Below, one piece after another: positions 34,506 through 47,957 of a DNA stretch of 64,000 nucleotides. Each line of letters opens with the position of its first letter. Within the stretch, counting starts at the first letter, position 1. A program made the translations under genes and the position numbers. This DNA is from Struthio camelus. Lineage: Eukaryota; Chordata; Aves; Struthioniformes; Struthionidae. The notes beneath the pieces were generated by a model. The model had not been told where the DNA came from, did no database searches, and was given only the letters and a program-made list of their open reading frames with translations. The DNA lies in NCBI RefSeq assembly GCF_040807025.1, contig NC_090942.1:79775987-79839986 (forward strand). The letters run 5' to 3'.

Positions 34506-37500
34506 AGCCACAAAAAGCAATTCAGCTAGAGTTTATATCTTTGTAAACATCTGCTTCAGTTAACGACAGGATAAAGCCTGTAGGGAACCGTGTTAGTTTT
34601 GATATTGTGGAGTGGCTTATCTCAGTATTTACCTAGTGACCAGCAGAAATGATGAAAAGGAAGGAAGAGGAAGATTGGAGGAGAAAAGAGTTGACTGTGA
34701 TAAAAGAGAACTCTCGAAAGGAAATGTTGGATATATCATTCCCTATGAAGTAGATTTTTTTTCAGTTAAAAAATTATGTATCTAAACATCTTTTCATCTA
34801 AATATTATTGTGACATTCACTGGAAGAAAGAAGGAACAACTCTATGTTAGCTAAAAACAATACTGTTGTAAAGCATGACCTCCAGACCATTTGGATGACT
34901 GGATAATTATCAAGGAAAGTAAGATATCCCAAGCTATTTCTGAAATAATACACAAGCAAAGACAGAATGTTAGTTTCCATAGGTTGGTTTGCCATTGCCT
35001 TCATTTGTTCTATGTTACTAAAGTATCAAAAGGTCTAGGAAGGGAGAAAGATGAAGGAAAAAAGATAAAAGAAGAAAAGAAGAGGAGAAAAAAACCTGGA
35101 ACAAAATGAAGGAAAAAAGAAAAGGGAAAAATAGTTAATGCTGTAAAATGAATACTGTAACAAAAATAACAGCTATCCAATATGAAGAAAAAAACTAATG
35201 GAGCAAAATTCTTCTATGCAAAACCTGAAAGTTTTTATCTCTTCTGGGAAGAGAGCTTAGGGTTTCAAAACTTCAGAATATATTAAGTGCCATTTTTGTG
35301 GACAAAGTTAATCATTCCATCTCCATAGTGAATCCACCCTAAGGAACATATATACATACGAAGTAGAGATTTTCTGAAGACTCACAAATTGCACATTTTC
35401 AGTCGTGGCAGGGCAAGCAGGACAAATACTTTTTGATCATTTTAATAGAAAAAAGCACTTTAGCAGCATAAATAGTACCAATAGACTGGAACTGAAGCAG
35501 TCTCGGGGACAGGATAGGAGAAGTAGCATTGGTTGGGAGAGAGGGAAGGTGGTTCTTTGTCCTCTGCTGCCGTGCAACACTGCTCTCTCCCAGTGCAGGT
35601 AAAACGTTGCAGCCTTTTTTGGAGTTTGAAAAGCAAGTCTAAGACTCAGTGGATTCCCACCTTAGCAAGAATAACAGAAAGCATATCACTGTCACAGTTT
35701 GAGGCAGCCATGGAGTTGTATAGAAGCTACAAGATTTGTCATGATTAATTATGAAAGAAAATTCCATCTTTCTTCCATCTTTCCAAATGACCTGTTTGTT
35801 CTGACTTCATGACAAAATCCAAGATCTGGTTGCTTATTTTTAGTAGTTCTACTAATAGGTAATAAGTTAGTCTTACTACATACAATAAAGCATATTGGCC
35901 TGTGTCCCAATCCAGTTCATAGACCTATTCCGAGTGTTTAGGAATTAGTAAGTTTTTCTACAGCATGATACAAAATCTCTTTATCACTAGAGCTGCCAGA
36001 ATTAACTAAACATTCAGGTCAAATGCAGGCTGCCTGGTATAAAACTGAAATGATGCTGGATTATGTTTTCTGTTTCTGAGAATCTTGGTGGCAGCTCTGC
36101 ATATGATCGTTTTGCAGCTTGCTGTGCTCTTTTACTAACTTGATCACTAACTTTTTTTTTTTTTTAATTATGTGCAGAATAACAGAACTAATGATGCTTG
36201 TTTCACATACATTTGTGTCTCAACTTTGGAGTTCAAGAAGTTCTAGCTCCTAATTTAACTAAGCCCAAGGTTGAGAAATTTGTATATTCTCTCTCTCTCT
36301 CTCTCTCTCTCTTTCCTATCTGCTACCTCTCATGTAAGAATTCTGGCATCTAATTAAGTACTAAACTGGGATCAGGTAAGGTCTTTCTCTATTCAAACAC
36401 CTGTTGTCACAAACCTTACTGGAATTTAAGCTTTTGGGCATTTATTTATTATAATTTACAATTTAATCTTTTGGACATTTGTTTCTCTGTTAAATTTAAC
36501 CCAGGTTTCAAAATTCATTGGGGGATGTGCAGAGACAGACATGTGACCACACTAGGAAAACAAAAGAGCAATTTAATTTAGATTTTAAACAGTATTTTAG
36601 ACAATCAAACCTTTTTTGTCTCCGTTTCTATTTTTAGCTTTTCATGTTTGCCCTAGAAGATCTTTTATCTACAAAAATGTTGCCAGTTCAGCTAGATACT
36701 AAGCAGGAAGGTTAAACGCAGAAGGAAAATGCAGCAGAGCAGTTGGAGCAAGGATAAGCTGCAAGCAGGAAATTGTAACGTGCTGAGGTAAAAATTGTTT
36801 TGCAAATTTGCCAGTGTGCTGAATACACTAATCTGATAGATTGTCCCCTTTCAGTATCCCTATAAGAGGTAACACAATCTAAGCATACAGAGGTAAGCAG
36901 CAGTTCAAGGTGGGAAGTAGGTGTCAATATTTAGCGAGCCTAACCCACGTGTAAATGATGAGTTGTCTTTTGTAGCTGAGTTTTCTATTGTCTAGAGAAC
37001 AGTCTTTAGTGATGCTGAGGTGTAATATTTGTCCTTGGAGTTACAGTGCTTGGCTAGAGAAAGCAGGGCTTTCTGATAGCATTGTTCACTTTTGAGAAGT
37101 TTCTTCTGTTTTGGAAAATTCTTGTGTCTCATGTTACGTGCTGCACTGAAGAGGCAAGTAAATTATATTTCAAACTTACATTGGAGATGAGCCTCCCTTA
37201 TCAGGGACGGCTAAGCGTTACTGACAGATTAGTCTAGCTGCAAGGGTAGCTGTAGGAGTGAAATCATAGCTTAGGCCTTGTGCTCATAAAGGGTCATTAA
37301 AAGCATAAGATGTCCTTTCTTTCCCACCACCCAGTTCTTACATAGTATATGAAAAGCTAAGGGATGCTGCGTGTCAACTTGCTTTACAGCAGTTTGGGTG
37401 GGGAGCAGACAGTGGTCTTGCCATTTGAATTCTTTGAATGAAGTTGAACGGATGCTGAGTTTTGCTGCTGTTATAAGCAAAAAAACGATTTCTGTTAAAG

Positions 37501-40035
37501 GTCTTTTTTTTGTCTGAGATACTTTGCAAACACATCAAACCCGTAATTTATTCACAATGGTAACAGGGTGTTGCAAGTCGTACAAAAAGCCCACTTTTTT
37601 GATGCAATTGTGTTTAATTGTAGCATCTATTACTATTATAACTACTAAAGGGCAAAAAGGTCTTCACTCACATGCGCAGCTTCTGTTGCCAAAGACCCCA
37701 GAATTTCCCCTAAAATATTTTTGGTTTTCATCTTGTTGCCATAGCTACCTCTTTCTTCCATTCTGATGAAGCATATGGTAAGAGTGCTGTAATTGAAACA
37801 TGCTCCCTGCTGTCTTAAGTAGTTTTCACAGCAGTATTTTCAGAGTGTTTGTGAAGTGTACCATATGGTTTCCACAGTTCAATGCTGACCAGACTCTGGC
37901 TATTACCAACAGACATGAGCAACACATCTTCAGAAGCTCACATTCTTTACTCCTTGTCTCTTGCAGCAGTGCATTTTTTGAAAAAGATATGTAATGAACT
38001 AGACTTCATTAAGACAGAATAAACTGAAATCAATTGCTCAGTAAATGTAAAACTGCTGCCCACCCCCAGGACGTGACTCTGTGGCTCTATTAGCACTAGT
38101 TGTCTTTGTACACCTCTTGAATTCACTTTATAGTTACTTTGTTGAATGACTTATTATGGATTAAAGAAAAAAAGCTGAAAATACTCATTAGAAGGGCGCT
38201 AAGCAGCGGAGCTGTTGTGACAAACAAGGCAACTCATTTGTGCTAATACAGCCATCTTTCTGTTAGCCTGTCCTCTTCCTTTGCATGTTCATCTCACTAC
38301 AGATCTTTTTCCTAAATTTAGATGACGAATTTTTTGGCACATGTGTGGCTGTTGTTTGGCATCTAACAATAGAATTCTGTTTCCCATTTTGGCCTATAGG
38401 GCAGAGTTTTAAGTATATTTAGGTGCTAATTCCTGTTGAATTCAGAGAGAATTAAATACCTCTACAAATATCTTTACAAATGTAGCCATAAATATAAGTA
38501 CCAATTATAAATACATCCACTACATTGGCAATGCCATTATGGGACATTTTTTCAGTCTAACCCTAACTTTGCACTATAGGGAGTTTTCATGGATGGGCCT
38601 GGAAGCTTATTCTTCCCCCAGACTTTGGTAAAGGGAAGCATTCCTATTTAGATTGTGTTTTACAGAGATTTTGAGCCAATCTGGCATGTAGAGGGTAGTA
38701 CAGAGGGAGCACTGGCTGTGGGCATCACTTTTAAAAAGTAAATTTAGCTAACACAGTTATTTTTAAATCAAATGCCATCAGAGAAAGGAAGATGATTTAC
38801 ACTTAAATGCTGAATTTTTCTTTGAAGATTTTCCTGTGGATGTTAACTAACCTTTTCTGTGGCTAAGGTGTTCTAATAATAAATATATAAGCTTGCTTCC
38901 TAGGCAGCTTTAGCTTTCCAGGCTTCTGGGTTTTCACAACTAATTGTATATTTCCTTCCCTTCCCATGAATTTAAAAAAAAGAAACAAAAAAAAACCAGT
39001 GTGAGTCATCTGATTTCAAATTTTTGATAAAACCTATGATTTTGGCTCACAGAATAGTAAGTTCCAATGAAAGTAAAAAACATGAACAATCTTCCCAGAG
39101 GGAGGGTACCACATACTGGGATACGAATTCACCATTGATATAAACCAGAACAGCTCCATCAGCTGCTGTTTTTGCATGCTGAGGAACCTAATATTTTAGC
39201 TGCTTAAAGACTATATAAATAACATCACTATGGATACATTTGCTAAAGCTATAGCAAAACTCGTGGTACAGAGTGGAGATTGGCACAGCCATTTCTCCAC
39301 CCTGGAAGATTTTATTGTCTTCTGTTTGAGCAGTTTATGTGGGTTTCAGAAGCGCAGAATGGCGGATTCTCCTCTGAGAAGCTCACTCATTGAATAAGCA
39401 GATCTCTCCTGTTTTCTCGTACGTGAATGGATGTTTAGAAGAAGATGACAATTGAACTGCGCATCTATGCAAAAATGTCAAGGGCAGTAGAACAATTTTA
39501 CTTCTGTCTCAACTTTGGGATCTGACATGCAAAAGTAAGAAGTGTAACATACTCATTTTTTCACCTTTCAGATAAAGTAGCCTGAAAATAGGTAAGGAGG
39601 ATTAGGTGTAGCTTTGGTGAGCTACCAGCAGAGCTCAGCTATGTTGGCAGACAACAGTGTCAGTTTACAGCTAGTGCAGCCTGTAAGTCAATTTGTATCC
39701 CCCCCAAAATGCCAAAATAGGAGGAAGAAATTTCTTATTTTCTAAACCATTATTCTTCCCCCAAAATTTTAGCAGAGTAATAAGGTAACTATCTCTTCTT
39801 TTATAACTTGGGCCGGTAGAGCTATGACAACGATACACGTCGTCCAACTCTCATCAAGTCCCTGCCTTTCTTTCTTTGCCTTATTGTCTCCACGTTTCTA
39901 AAAACATTACCTTTGGGGGTTTGAAAATGTTAATTTGTTAGTGTTTACAGTGTGCTTTGAGTTCAGTGCAGCGTTCTGTTATAAATTCATATTAAAGGTT
40001 GAAGCTAGTGGAAACCCAGCTTAATATGATCTACT
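34506..40035. other. Intergenic AT-rich DNA, nothing recognised except a (CT)n tract
   Basis: A (CT)n microsatellite lies at 36288-36314. I see no gene or classified mobile element. Confidence 0.65.
36288..36314 (+). repeat. (CT)n microsatellite
   Basis: About 13 CT units on the plus strand. Confidence 0.9.
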
Positions 40036-40039
40036 CAAT

Positions 40040-41395
40040 ATGGCTTCTATAAAGGAAAAAGTCCTGCCTTACAAGCCTCTGGGTGATCTTTCACAGGATT
40101 AACCCTTCTGAGGACAGTGTTGATCCTGGTGATCTGGTCTATGTAGATATCTAAAAGGGCATTTAATGAAGTCCTTCACTGAAAACTTTAAAGGAAATTA
40201 GTCAGCTATAGGACAAAAGGGAAGGTCCTTGCCTAGCTAAATAGTTGGCTAAAATACAGGATAAAGAAGACAAGAGTAAAGAGTTAATTCTTGCAATGGA
40301 CAGTGGTCACTGGTGGAGTTCGGCAGAGTTCTGTGCTAGGACCGATTCAGTTCAACATACTCAAATACCCTGGAAGTAGAGGTGAAGAGTGAGGTGAAAA
40401 AGTTTATGGAGCACACTAGATTGTGCAAGGTAGAAAGGAGAAGACTGAAAAACTGCGGAAAGAACTTATAAGACTGACTGACTTGGCAGTAAAGCGGCAG
40501 TTGAAATTCAGTGTAGATAGATGTGAAGTGATACATGTGGTGAAAATAACTCTAGATTCATATGTAAAATTATGGGTTCTGAACCAGCTGTTACTGTTCA
40601 AGAGCCAGATCCTGAGGATATGATCTCTAGTTTCATGAAAACATTCATTGCTCAGTGACAGTCAAAAAACAAATCAAATATTGGACGAAGTATTAAGAAA
40701 ACGGAACATTATTACACCATTGTACATCTATTGTTTAACCATGATTTGAATACTGTGCAAGTTCTGATCTCTTCATCTGCAAAAGGAATATATTAAAACT
40801 GAAAAAAGGTTCAGAGAAGGCAAAAAGAATGATGAAGGTATAGATAGTTTAGTTTCCAAGGAAGGAATGTTAGGCTAGGTTTCTTTTAGCTTGGAGATGG
40901 GGTCCTGTAAAGGGCTGATGACAGACATCTGTAGAATCTTGAGTTTCATGGAGAGGGCAGACAGGGGTCTGCTGTTCACCATCTCTTCTTTTACAGGAAC
41001 TAAGGACCATCAAACGAAGCTGGCTAAGCCAAGTTCAAAACAAGTAAATTATGGCAGTTCTTTATGCAATGCGTAGTAGACATACAGAACTGCTTGCCAA
41101 AGGATGTTGTAGATGCTCAAGATTTATGGGTGTTTTAGGGAAGAGCAGACAAACACAAGAGAAATCCACTGGAGTTTACTACATGGAAAAACTGCATTAA
41201 GCTCAGGAAATTACCTGACCTGGCACCTGACCCACCTCCAGGAGAGTGAGGGACTACTAGATGGAAAGTCATATCTGTTTGCTCTATGCTTGCTCTTTTC
41301 TGAGCATCCACTTACAGCTCGTGAGAGAAAAAGTGGGCTAAGTGGACCCTTGGTCTGAATCTGTAAATCCATTTCTGATCTTACATAAATCTTAT
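40040..41395 (+). mobile_element. CR1 LINE remnant, 3' portion (about 1.3 kb, ancient and broken)
   Basis: Text follows the CR1 consensus over more than a kilobase. GGTCACTGGTGGAGTTCGGC and GTTCTGTGCTAGGACC come first, then CTGAAAAACTGCGGAAAGA, TTGAAATTCAGTGTAGAT, GAAGTGATACATGTGG, GGTTCAGAGAAGGC and GAACTGCTTGCCAAAGGATG. It ends GGGCTAAGTGGACCCTTGG and GATCTTA, the CR1 tail. These correspond to the C-terminal reverse transcriptase and 3' UTR. Many stops and indels make it inert. Short frames at 40336-41414 lie inside it and are not host genes. Confidence 0.85.
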
Positions 41396-44300
41396 TCTGT
41401 CTGGTCAGCTCCAAATGCTGAGCACTGCCTGCTGGGAATATGAGACATCTGAGGAATGTGTTTCCGTATTAAAAACAATAAAGACTGAAGTGACCTAATT
41501 AGGAATTGTTAGAAATGTTGCATTTTGTGTTATTAGGCTGTTCAGATATCTAAGAATTTAGAGCTAATATTTTCATAAAACCTTAAGGGAGTTTTGCTTC
41601 CAGAGATGACTGAATGGCAGTCAGGTTTAGATGCCTCATTGTACTTGGTGTCCTTGAAAATTAGGCCATAAAATAATAATAAGCCCAGTTATGATTCCAG
41701 TTAAAAAATATAGTGACCTTTGCCCTTTAATTAGGGATTCATTTCTTTTTTTATTCAATTAGACTATTAAGCTATCATATGTACTTTCAACATGGGGTGA
41801 CTACAAACTCATGTTTCTGTTCTAAATTTTCATCCCCAAAGCCTAAAAAGAGAAAAAGCAAAGAGTTCAAAACCGAGCTGATGTTAATCATTTTCCAGGA
41901 AACATGACTGTTCCATAAATGTACTCTGCTGTTCATTTAAACAGAATAGTGCTCTCTGCATTTGCTGATTCACTGAGGCTCATGTAACACTTTAGAATGT
42001 GTAACCCTTTAGAATGTCTTTTTTTTTTGAAGAATCAACTCTTTTTTTAGCTAAGACTCAACAAAAATTTATATGGTTCCCTAATGCATATGTTTCTTAA
42101 AACCTCAAATTAAACAGTATAAGATCTAGAAGAATATTGCTGTCCAAGATTATATTAATGCTTTCAAATATTCCATCTGAGAATTTATGTACAAATGGAC
42201 ATTCCCAAAAGCATATGCATTAGATTAACATTCAGTCCACTACAGCTACAGTGCATAACATTTTCTGTAATGAATTCCAGGAGTTTCAGAAGAGTATATT
42301 TTACGTTATGAATTTCAGCTTTAGGCCATTATAGCAATTAATCCTTTGTTAGTTCAACTTCATGAGATTTATGCAAGTTTAAGGCCTTTGAAAATAACGT
42401 TGTTGCATTAGTATAAAATTGTAGTAATGAAAAGATGAGCAGTGAGTCAAGAAAAAGTGACAATGCACAGTCTATCCAGATGCTACTATGCTATCCGTCA
42501 TTAATATGCCTACTCAGTTCATGGTTAAGTAAGTCTCTTAGTTTGCACGCTAGGACTCTGAGTTCCACCTGAAGAAGGCTGCAGCTGACTAATTAGAAAA
42601 AAGAAATATATAAATATATATCTCTCCAACACAAGATTGCTGATAAAATTAGGAATTTGTCTACCATATTATGGTATTTCCTTATATTATTTTTAGCTTG
42701 CAGTGTATATTCATCTTCCATAATCATCATCATCTGTAAGTGTGGCACATCAGTTTTTATTGTTCAGTGGCATGTCAGATTCCACAAACAAAATCAAGTG
42801 GTAGACAACAGCCTGTCTCTTGGTCTGCACAGCTAGTAAATAATAAAGTGCAAAAATTCGCAATTTTTGAGTTAGAATGAGAGAGTGGTATTTTTAAAGT
42901 TTTGAAATACGTACAATTTTGAGAAAGCAGAAATTAATGAGGGAAAGTGAGTACGAATTTTGCTACTAACTTCAGTGGGTCCAAGAGTCTAGTCCACCAG
43001 TACAAGTATAGATCACCATTTTATTATTTTGATATTTTTCTCTTCCTCTGGCTCTAAAAATAATTCTGTTAGTCAGTTTGCTTGATGGCATTTATCATTT
43101 TAAAAATTGTAACATATTACTCAATTCATAAGACACAGTGCCTCAGTTCTTGTATATTTGGGCTTTTATTCGGGAAGATGTTTAATCTAGTTTTTTTGAA
43201 CTTTAAGCACGAGTTGTCTTGTTAAATTAAGAGTATTATTCAGGTCCTTGAAAGTTATGCTCATGTTTAAATACCTTGCTGCATGGGAGATTTAGTTCTT
43301 AAAGGAACGTATGCCACTTTGACGTAACTAAACAATTTTTATTTTGTCAACAGATTATATGTGTTTGGATCAAGGCAAATAGCTAAAAGGCTCTGATATA
43401 TTGTCTTCTGGAATCACTGTAAAATTGTTCTTAGTAAATCAAAGTGCCTAGCAAGGCAAATCTGTTTTAAATTCATATTTTAAAGCAGTTGCAAATGGCT
43501 AATTTTTGAGCAATGCAAGTTTTACAGACTACAGTAGAACTTGCATTATCTTGTTTTCTTTAGCCCTGTAGGACTCATTTGAGGCCTGTGTCTGTGTGAA
43601 TATCTTTTGATATGAACCAAATGTAGTCTGAAAATTACATTTCTAATCAGTATAGTAGGCTTATTTTTCCTCTTCCTCATTGAAAAGCCAAACTGGTTGT
43701 TTGAAAGGAGAGCCAATACGTACAAACAAAGAAGTTACATTTAAATTACTACAGGATGTTACAGCCTTTTGCTTCTAAGGTCTTCCAGAAGATTGAAAGA
43801 ACTGCAGAAATGCTGTAAGGTGGATCTTCATTCTCATAGTGATTTCACTGTTTGCATTTAATTTCCACAATAAATTTAATGTACAAGTCATAACCACTGT
43901 TAAATGCTTTGAGCACATGATGGACATCATAAAACCAGAAGTAGCATTTCTGCCTTTCTGCCCCCAGCTATGAATTTTCATTCTGACCCATCTTAATTCC
44001 ATGATAAAATTAGGTACTGCTTCTCCTGTCTCCTCAAGTGAGGACCTGCTTGATCATTACAGACTTCATACAAACAGTCCCAGAGCTGGAAGGGAAGCCC
44101 GTGAGTTGTAGGACAGCAGAGGAAGTGCTTTGATCAATTACTTCTATTGCACTGAATGCCTGCATCACTAATTGTAAGACACTGGCCGCTGGTTTTGTTG
44201 GATGTGTCTGGGTATCCCTTCAAGTAGCTGTAACTCGTGTATTTCCAGTGTTTGCTCGCATTGTGTTTATATATCTACAGTCTGATGTGAGTGGAGTAGC

Positions 44301-45392
44301 TTTATGAGGGTCCTTGTCTGCTCCAGTTCATCAGGAAAAAAAAAAAAAAAAGCTACTCTCAGTTTGCAGTGATGTTGTCACCTAGGTGTTTTGTAAAGTG
44401 AGGAGTCCTGGTACAAGATACGCAATAAGTCATCATGCCAATTTTTGGCATGTACTAAGAACATCTATGTGCCTGCTTCTGTCCCAGTATGATGCGGGGT
44501 TATATGGTTACATAATGTAATAAAGGGTAGATATGGAAATTCCTGTCATCTTTTCTTTTCTAAATGCTGAAGACATGACAATCTGAGTTCAAGGTACTTT
44601 GAAAACTTCCTTCAAGGTCTTGAAATAACCAGTGAGACCAATTGGTGAAAACTTGCTTGTGGCCTTTCTTGTCTGTTTCACACAATTGTGATGATGAGAA
44701 GGCAGTCTGCTTCCCTCCATTTTGTCTACATTATTAAATCATCTATTTTGAACCTTTATAAGAACCTGTAAAATAAGCCAGGGGGATTAAATGAACAGAA
44801 AGAATAAAGAACCCTTTTAAAATGACAGGAAGGGACTCGGTGTTTGAATTCAGGTGCAGTTGCCAGTTGCTAATAAAGCTAAGTGAAAATTTTCCATAAA
44901 CATTCCTTTAAATGGAAACCCAATTTTTGTCAAAATTCAGTTCTGAGTTCCACCTCCCCTGAGGCTGGAAGGCTCCCGAAGGAATTACGCTGTCCTAAAT
45001 CGTAACTGTCAGACTCCCAGAACACATCAGAATATGTCAGCAAGAGCAAAGACTAGTATAATGAGAAAGAAAGTTAGACTGTCTACTGTTGCATATCAAT
45101 AAAAAACAATCTTGAAGAAGAAAACTGAATCTTACTATTTAAAACCTTTCTTTTAGAACCTGTGTATCTCAAGTGCAGTATGCAAATACACATCCTAATA
45201 TTCATAAGACTTTGAAATTAATAGTAAAGAGCTTTTACATATTAACAAACGGCATCTGGGAATAGCAAACACACAGCTGATTAATACATGCTTACATGCC
45301 AACTGCCTGCTAGTTTCATTTTCATTGGAGGACAGAATATGGCTGATCTCTGCAATGTAAAATGTTTCATGTAACTTGGACTGGATCCTATT

Positions 45393-45436
45393 TCCAATGA
45401 AGTCTAGGAGAATTTTGCCATAGACTTCACTAGACC
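45393..45436. repeat. Dispersed inverted-repeat element, copy with both arms
   Basis: CCAATGAAGTCTAGGAG, then AATTTTGCCATAGACTTCA, gives both arms of the family: one arm is the approximate reverse complement of the other (AATGAAGTCTA against TAGACTTCAC). Confidence 0.55.
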
Positions 45437-47298
45437 TAACTCTTGCCCAGACACTTGTGTTGTCATTGGAGACGAGGCAAAGAAAATGGGAGAAAAAGAA
45501 ACAAACCATTATTTTGCCTTACTTGCAATTAGCACTAGCTGTAATGACTAACATGAGATGCAGGACAATTAATAAGGCTCACAAAATACAGTAATTTGGA
45601 GTATGCCGGAAATTAAATATTCAGCTACATTGCTACATTGTATTGTAGAAAAGAAGCCTTATAAATACTCATTTAACATTTTTAATTAGGCACCAGTGCT
45701 AGGATCTTACTCAATAACATATTTAGCAGACAGAAAGACATTTCAGCCTTTGCTGAAATACGTAAGAGTTTTCAGTTGACTTCAGTGGACTTTGGACTCT
45801 TGCACATAAATGTACAAAAATGTCATGATTATTTGCAATTACCTGCTTTTTTTTTTTTTTTCAAAAACTGGATTTCAAATTGTTTGTGGCCTCTTTTAAC
45901 CCTGTGGACAGTAAGCATTTGTGCTGATTTGTTTAATTTAGCTGTGACATAGTTAGCTTGATCCTTCTACCATTGGAAATTAATGGCAAAATGCCTGCTG
46001 ATTCCAGCAGCAAAACCAGGTCTACATCCTAACTAACCACAACTCCCTCTACTCCTCCCTCCCTCTCCAAATATCTTGTTTATTACAGAAAATGTATTTA
46101 AGAAATTTTCTTTAGCAAATGATCTTCTGAAAGATGTTTAACTCCTTCAATTTAAAATTATTATTTAAAAGTCAAAAGCAAAGAAACAGTGTTTGATATG
46201 AGAAACAAAATACCTTGATTAATGGATTTCATTTTCAGTCTGTGCATATGCCAACCCTATGGATAAAAAGGATATGTTAAAGCAGTATATAGTCTATTGC
46301 AAACACTAATGTTATTTAGAAAGACCTATATTAATGTAATTTTCCTACTTAAATGTATCCTCTGTGTTTTGCATGGTACTAGTTAAAGCTTATTATTGTA
46401 CAAACTAAATGAAAGAGCATAGTGAAATAGGCTGTTGTCAGATCCCGCATGATGAATTGTAACTTCAGGCATCTCTGTTTAAATCTCTCCATTAACCTGT
46501 TCCCAATTAGTGACATCTGGGACCAGATTTTCTTCCATTTAAAGCAGAGACTTGAAAAAATTTTGACTCTGAAAAAAAGACATTATAAAGGGAGACGGGA
46601 AATGTAATAACAGAGAGAACTTTAAATCCAAGTCCTATATTTGATTTTACAAGCAATGTCAGAATATTTTTAAGTATTACAACTATGTGTAGTGCTTTAT
46701 ACCATGATGTGTTAAAGGTCTGATTTTATGGAGATTGGTATTCTTCCAAGTCTAAGTTTCAAAACTTTGGCTAGGATTTCTAAAAAGCCTTTTTTTGTTT
46801 TTTAAACAAAAAGAGATGAACTTTGATAAAGAGATGATCTTTGAAGAAATGCTAATAAACTTCCTAGCCTACATGTAGAAATATATACATATGTAGGATA
46901 CTACGCCTCCTTTTTTCCAATAGCTAGAAATCTTTACCTATTATAAATTGGCATAGTTTAGTTGAAATCAGTGGAGCCGTGTGGATTTACACAGTTGGGA
47001 ATCTTGACATTTATATTTATACTGCCTTTGCATTTTTGGTTATGATACCACTTCTGTTTTTCTTCATGCCATGAATGGCTTTTTAGACTGGGTATCTGTT
47101 CAGTCTTTCCCTGAAATTATGGCTTCAGTGCTGGAGTCCTAAGGCAAAAACATCTAAAACTCACTGAAACGTACACATGATTTTTTTTAAACAAGAATTG
47201 TTCGTTTTGAGAAAAATTGAACGTTAATCTCCCATGCTTTTCAACATGTGAATGTGTTGTGAATGTGTTGAACCACAAACCAGGCCAATATAAAAATA

Positions 47299-47357
47299 CG
47301 TGCGTACATACATACATACATATATATTATATATATACGCACACATATAAATACACA
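47299..47357. repeat. CATA/TA compound microsatellite
   Basis: Several ACAT units, a TATA tract, and a short ACAC/ACAT tail. Confidence 0.8.
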
Positions 47358-47678
47358 GGCTAACAAACAAACACACAAATAAATATATGCTCAAACTTTG
47401 CATTTTTGTGAGTTTTCACAAATAATTACATGTACTTTTCACGTGTAGTAGGGTTGAAGGGGAAGGTGGTAATTTAAGTAGATTTTATGTAAATGATTTT
47501 TTTTTTGGTGTTCCAGAAAATACATACGTTGTTCTTGTGATAACTAGCAGCACTTAAATAATTAGCTGTATAAATGTAATTATTCATGCTATAGCGGCAG
47601 CAGCAAAGCACCCATTGCAAAGGAAATATCAATCCACTATGTCCTATGTACAATGGAAAACAGCTATACCTCTTATTT

Positions 47679-47957
47679 TCATTTGAATCCTCTGAAATGA
47701 TAGAGGAGCACCAGGAGAATGCCTCCAAATAAAAGACGACGTGGGTGGTAAATGGCAATGCCAAAACCAAAAGTAGGACAAACAGAGGAAAATATGGGCC
47801 AGGCAAACTCACGCTGGCTGAAGATTTTCTCATATTCTAAAAAAGGTATGAATTTGGAACAGCGTTACATGGGATAATCAAAGGTGAGCAGACAGAAATC
47901 ATTACCTGTACTCCGGTTCTCAAGCTGTGTAAGGCCTTTGCAACTGTGACTGTTCAT
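47679..47957 (-). CDS. Candidate two-exon small membrane-protein gene or exon pair, unproven
   Basis: On the minus strand, ATG at 47957 opens a frame to a donor ACAG|GTAATG after 47906. A 69-nt intron ends in a T-run acceptor CTTTTTTTAG, and the frame resumes at 47836 and reaches TGA at 47679. The 52-nt and 158-nt parts give 69 residues. Text includes TQLENRSTEYEKIFSQ, an N-glycosylation sequon NRS, and a hydrophobic stretch with FGFGIAIYHPRR and LLFGGILLVLLYHF. I know no such protein. The alternative minus-strand frames (47920-48195 and 47474-47833) are also hydrophobic, so the true frame, if any, is unsure. The intron would be near the lower size limit for vertebrates. Confidence 0.2.

Larger units (their letters stand above)
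41396..47678. other. Intergenic AT-rich DNA with dispersed short repeats
   Basis: Copies of the ATTGACTTCAGTGG family occur at about 42964-43000, 45393-45436, 45771-45805 and 46959-46994. A TA/CA-rich tract lies at about 47299-47357. The frame at 45195-45509 crosses one of the repeats and is not a gene. Confidence 0.65.

Noticed and set aside
34360-34563. Frame with repeated LISSP peptide
   Set aside because: It is produced by the 15-bp minisatellite and has no other coding sign.
40336-41414. Short frames at 40-41.4 kb as host genes
   Set aside because: They lie inside the decayed CR1 copy and are pieces of it or its antisense.
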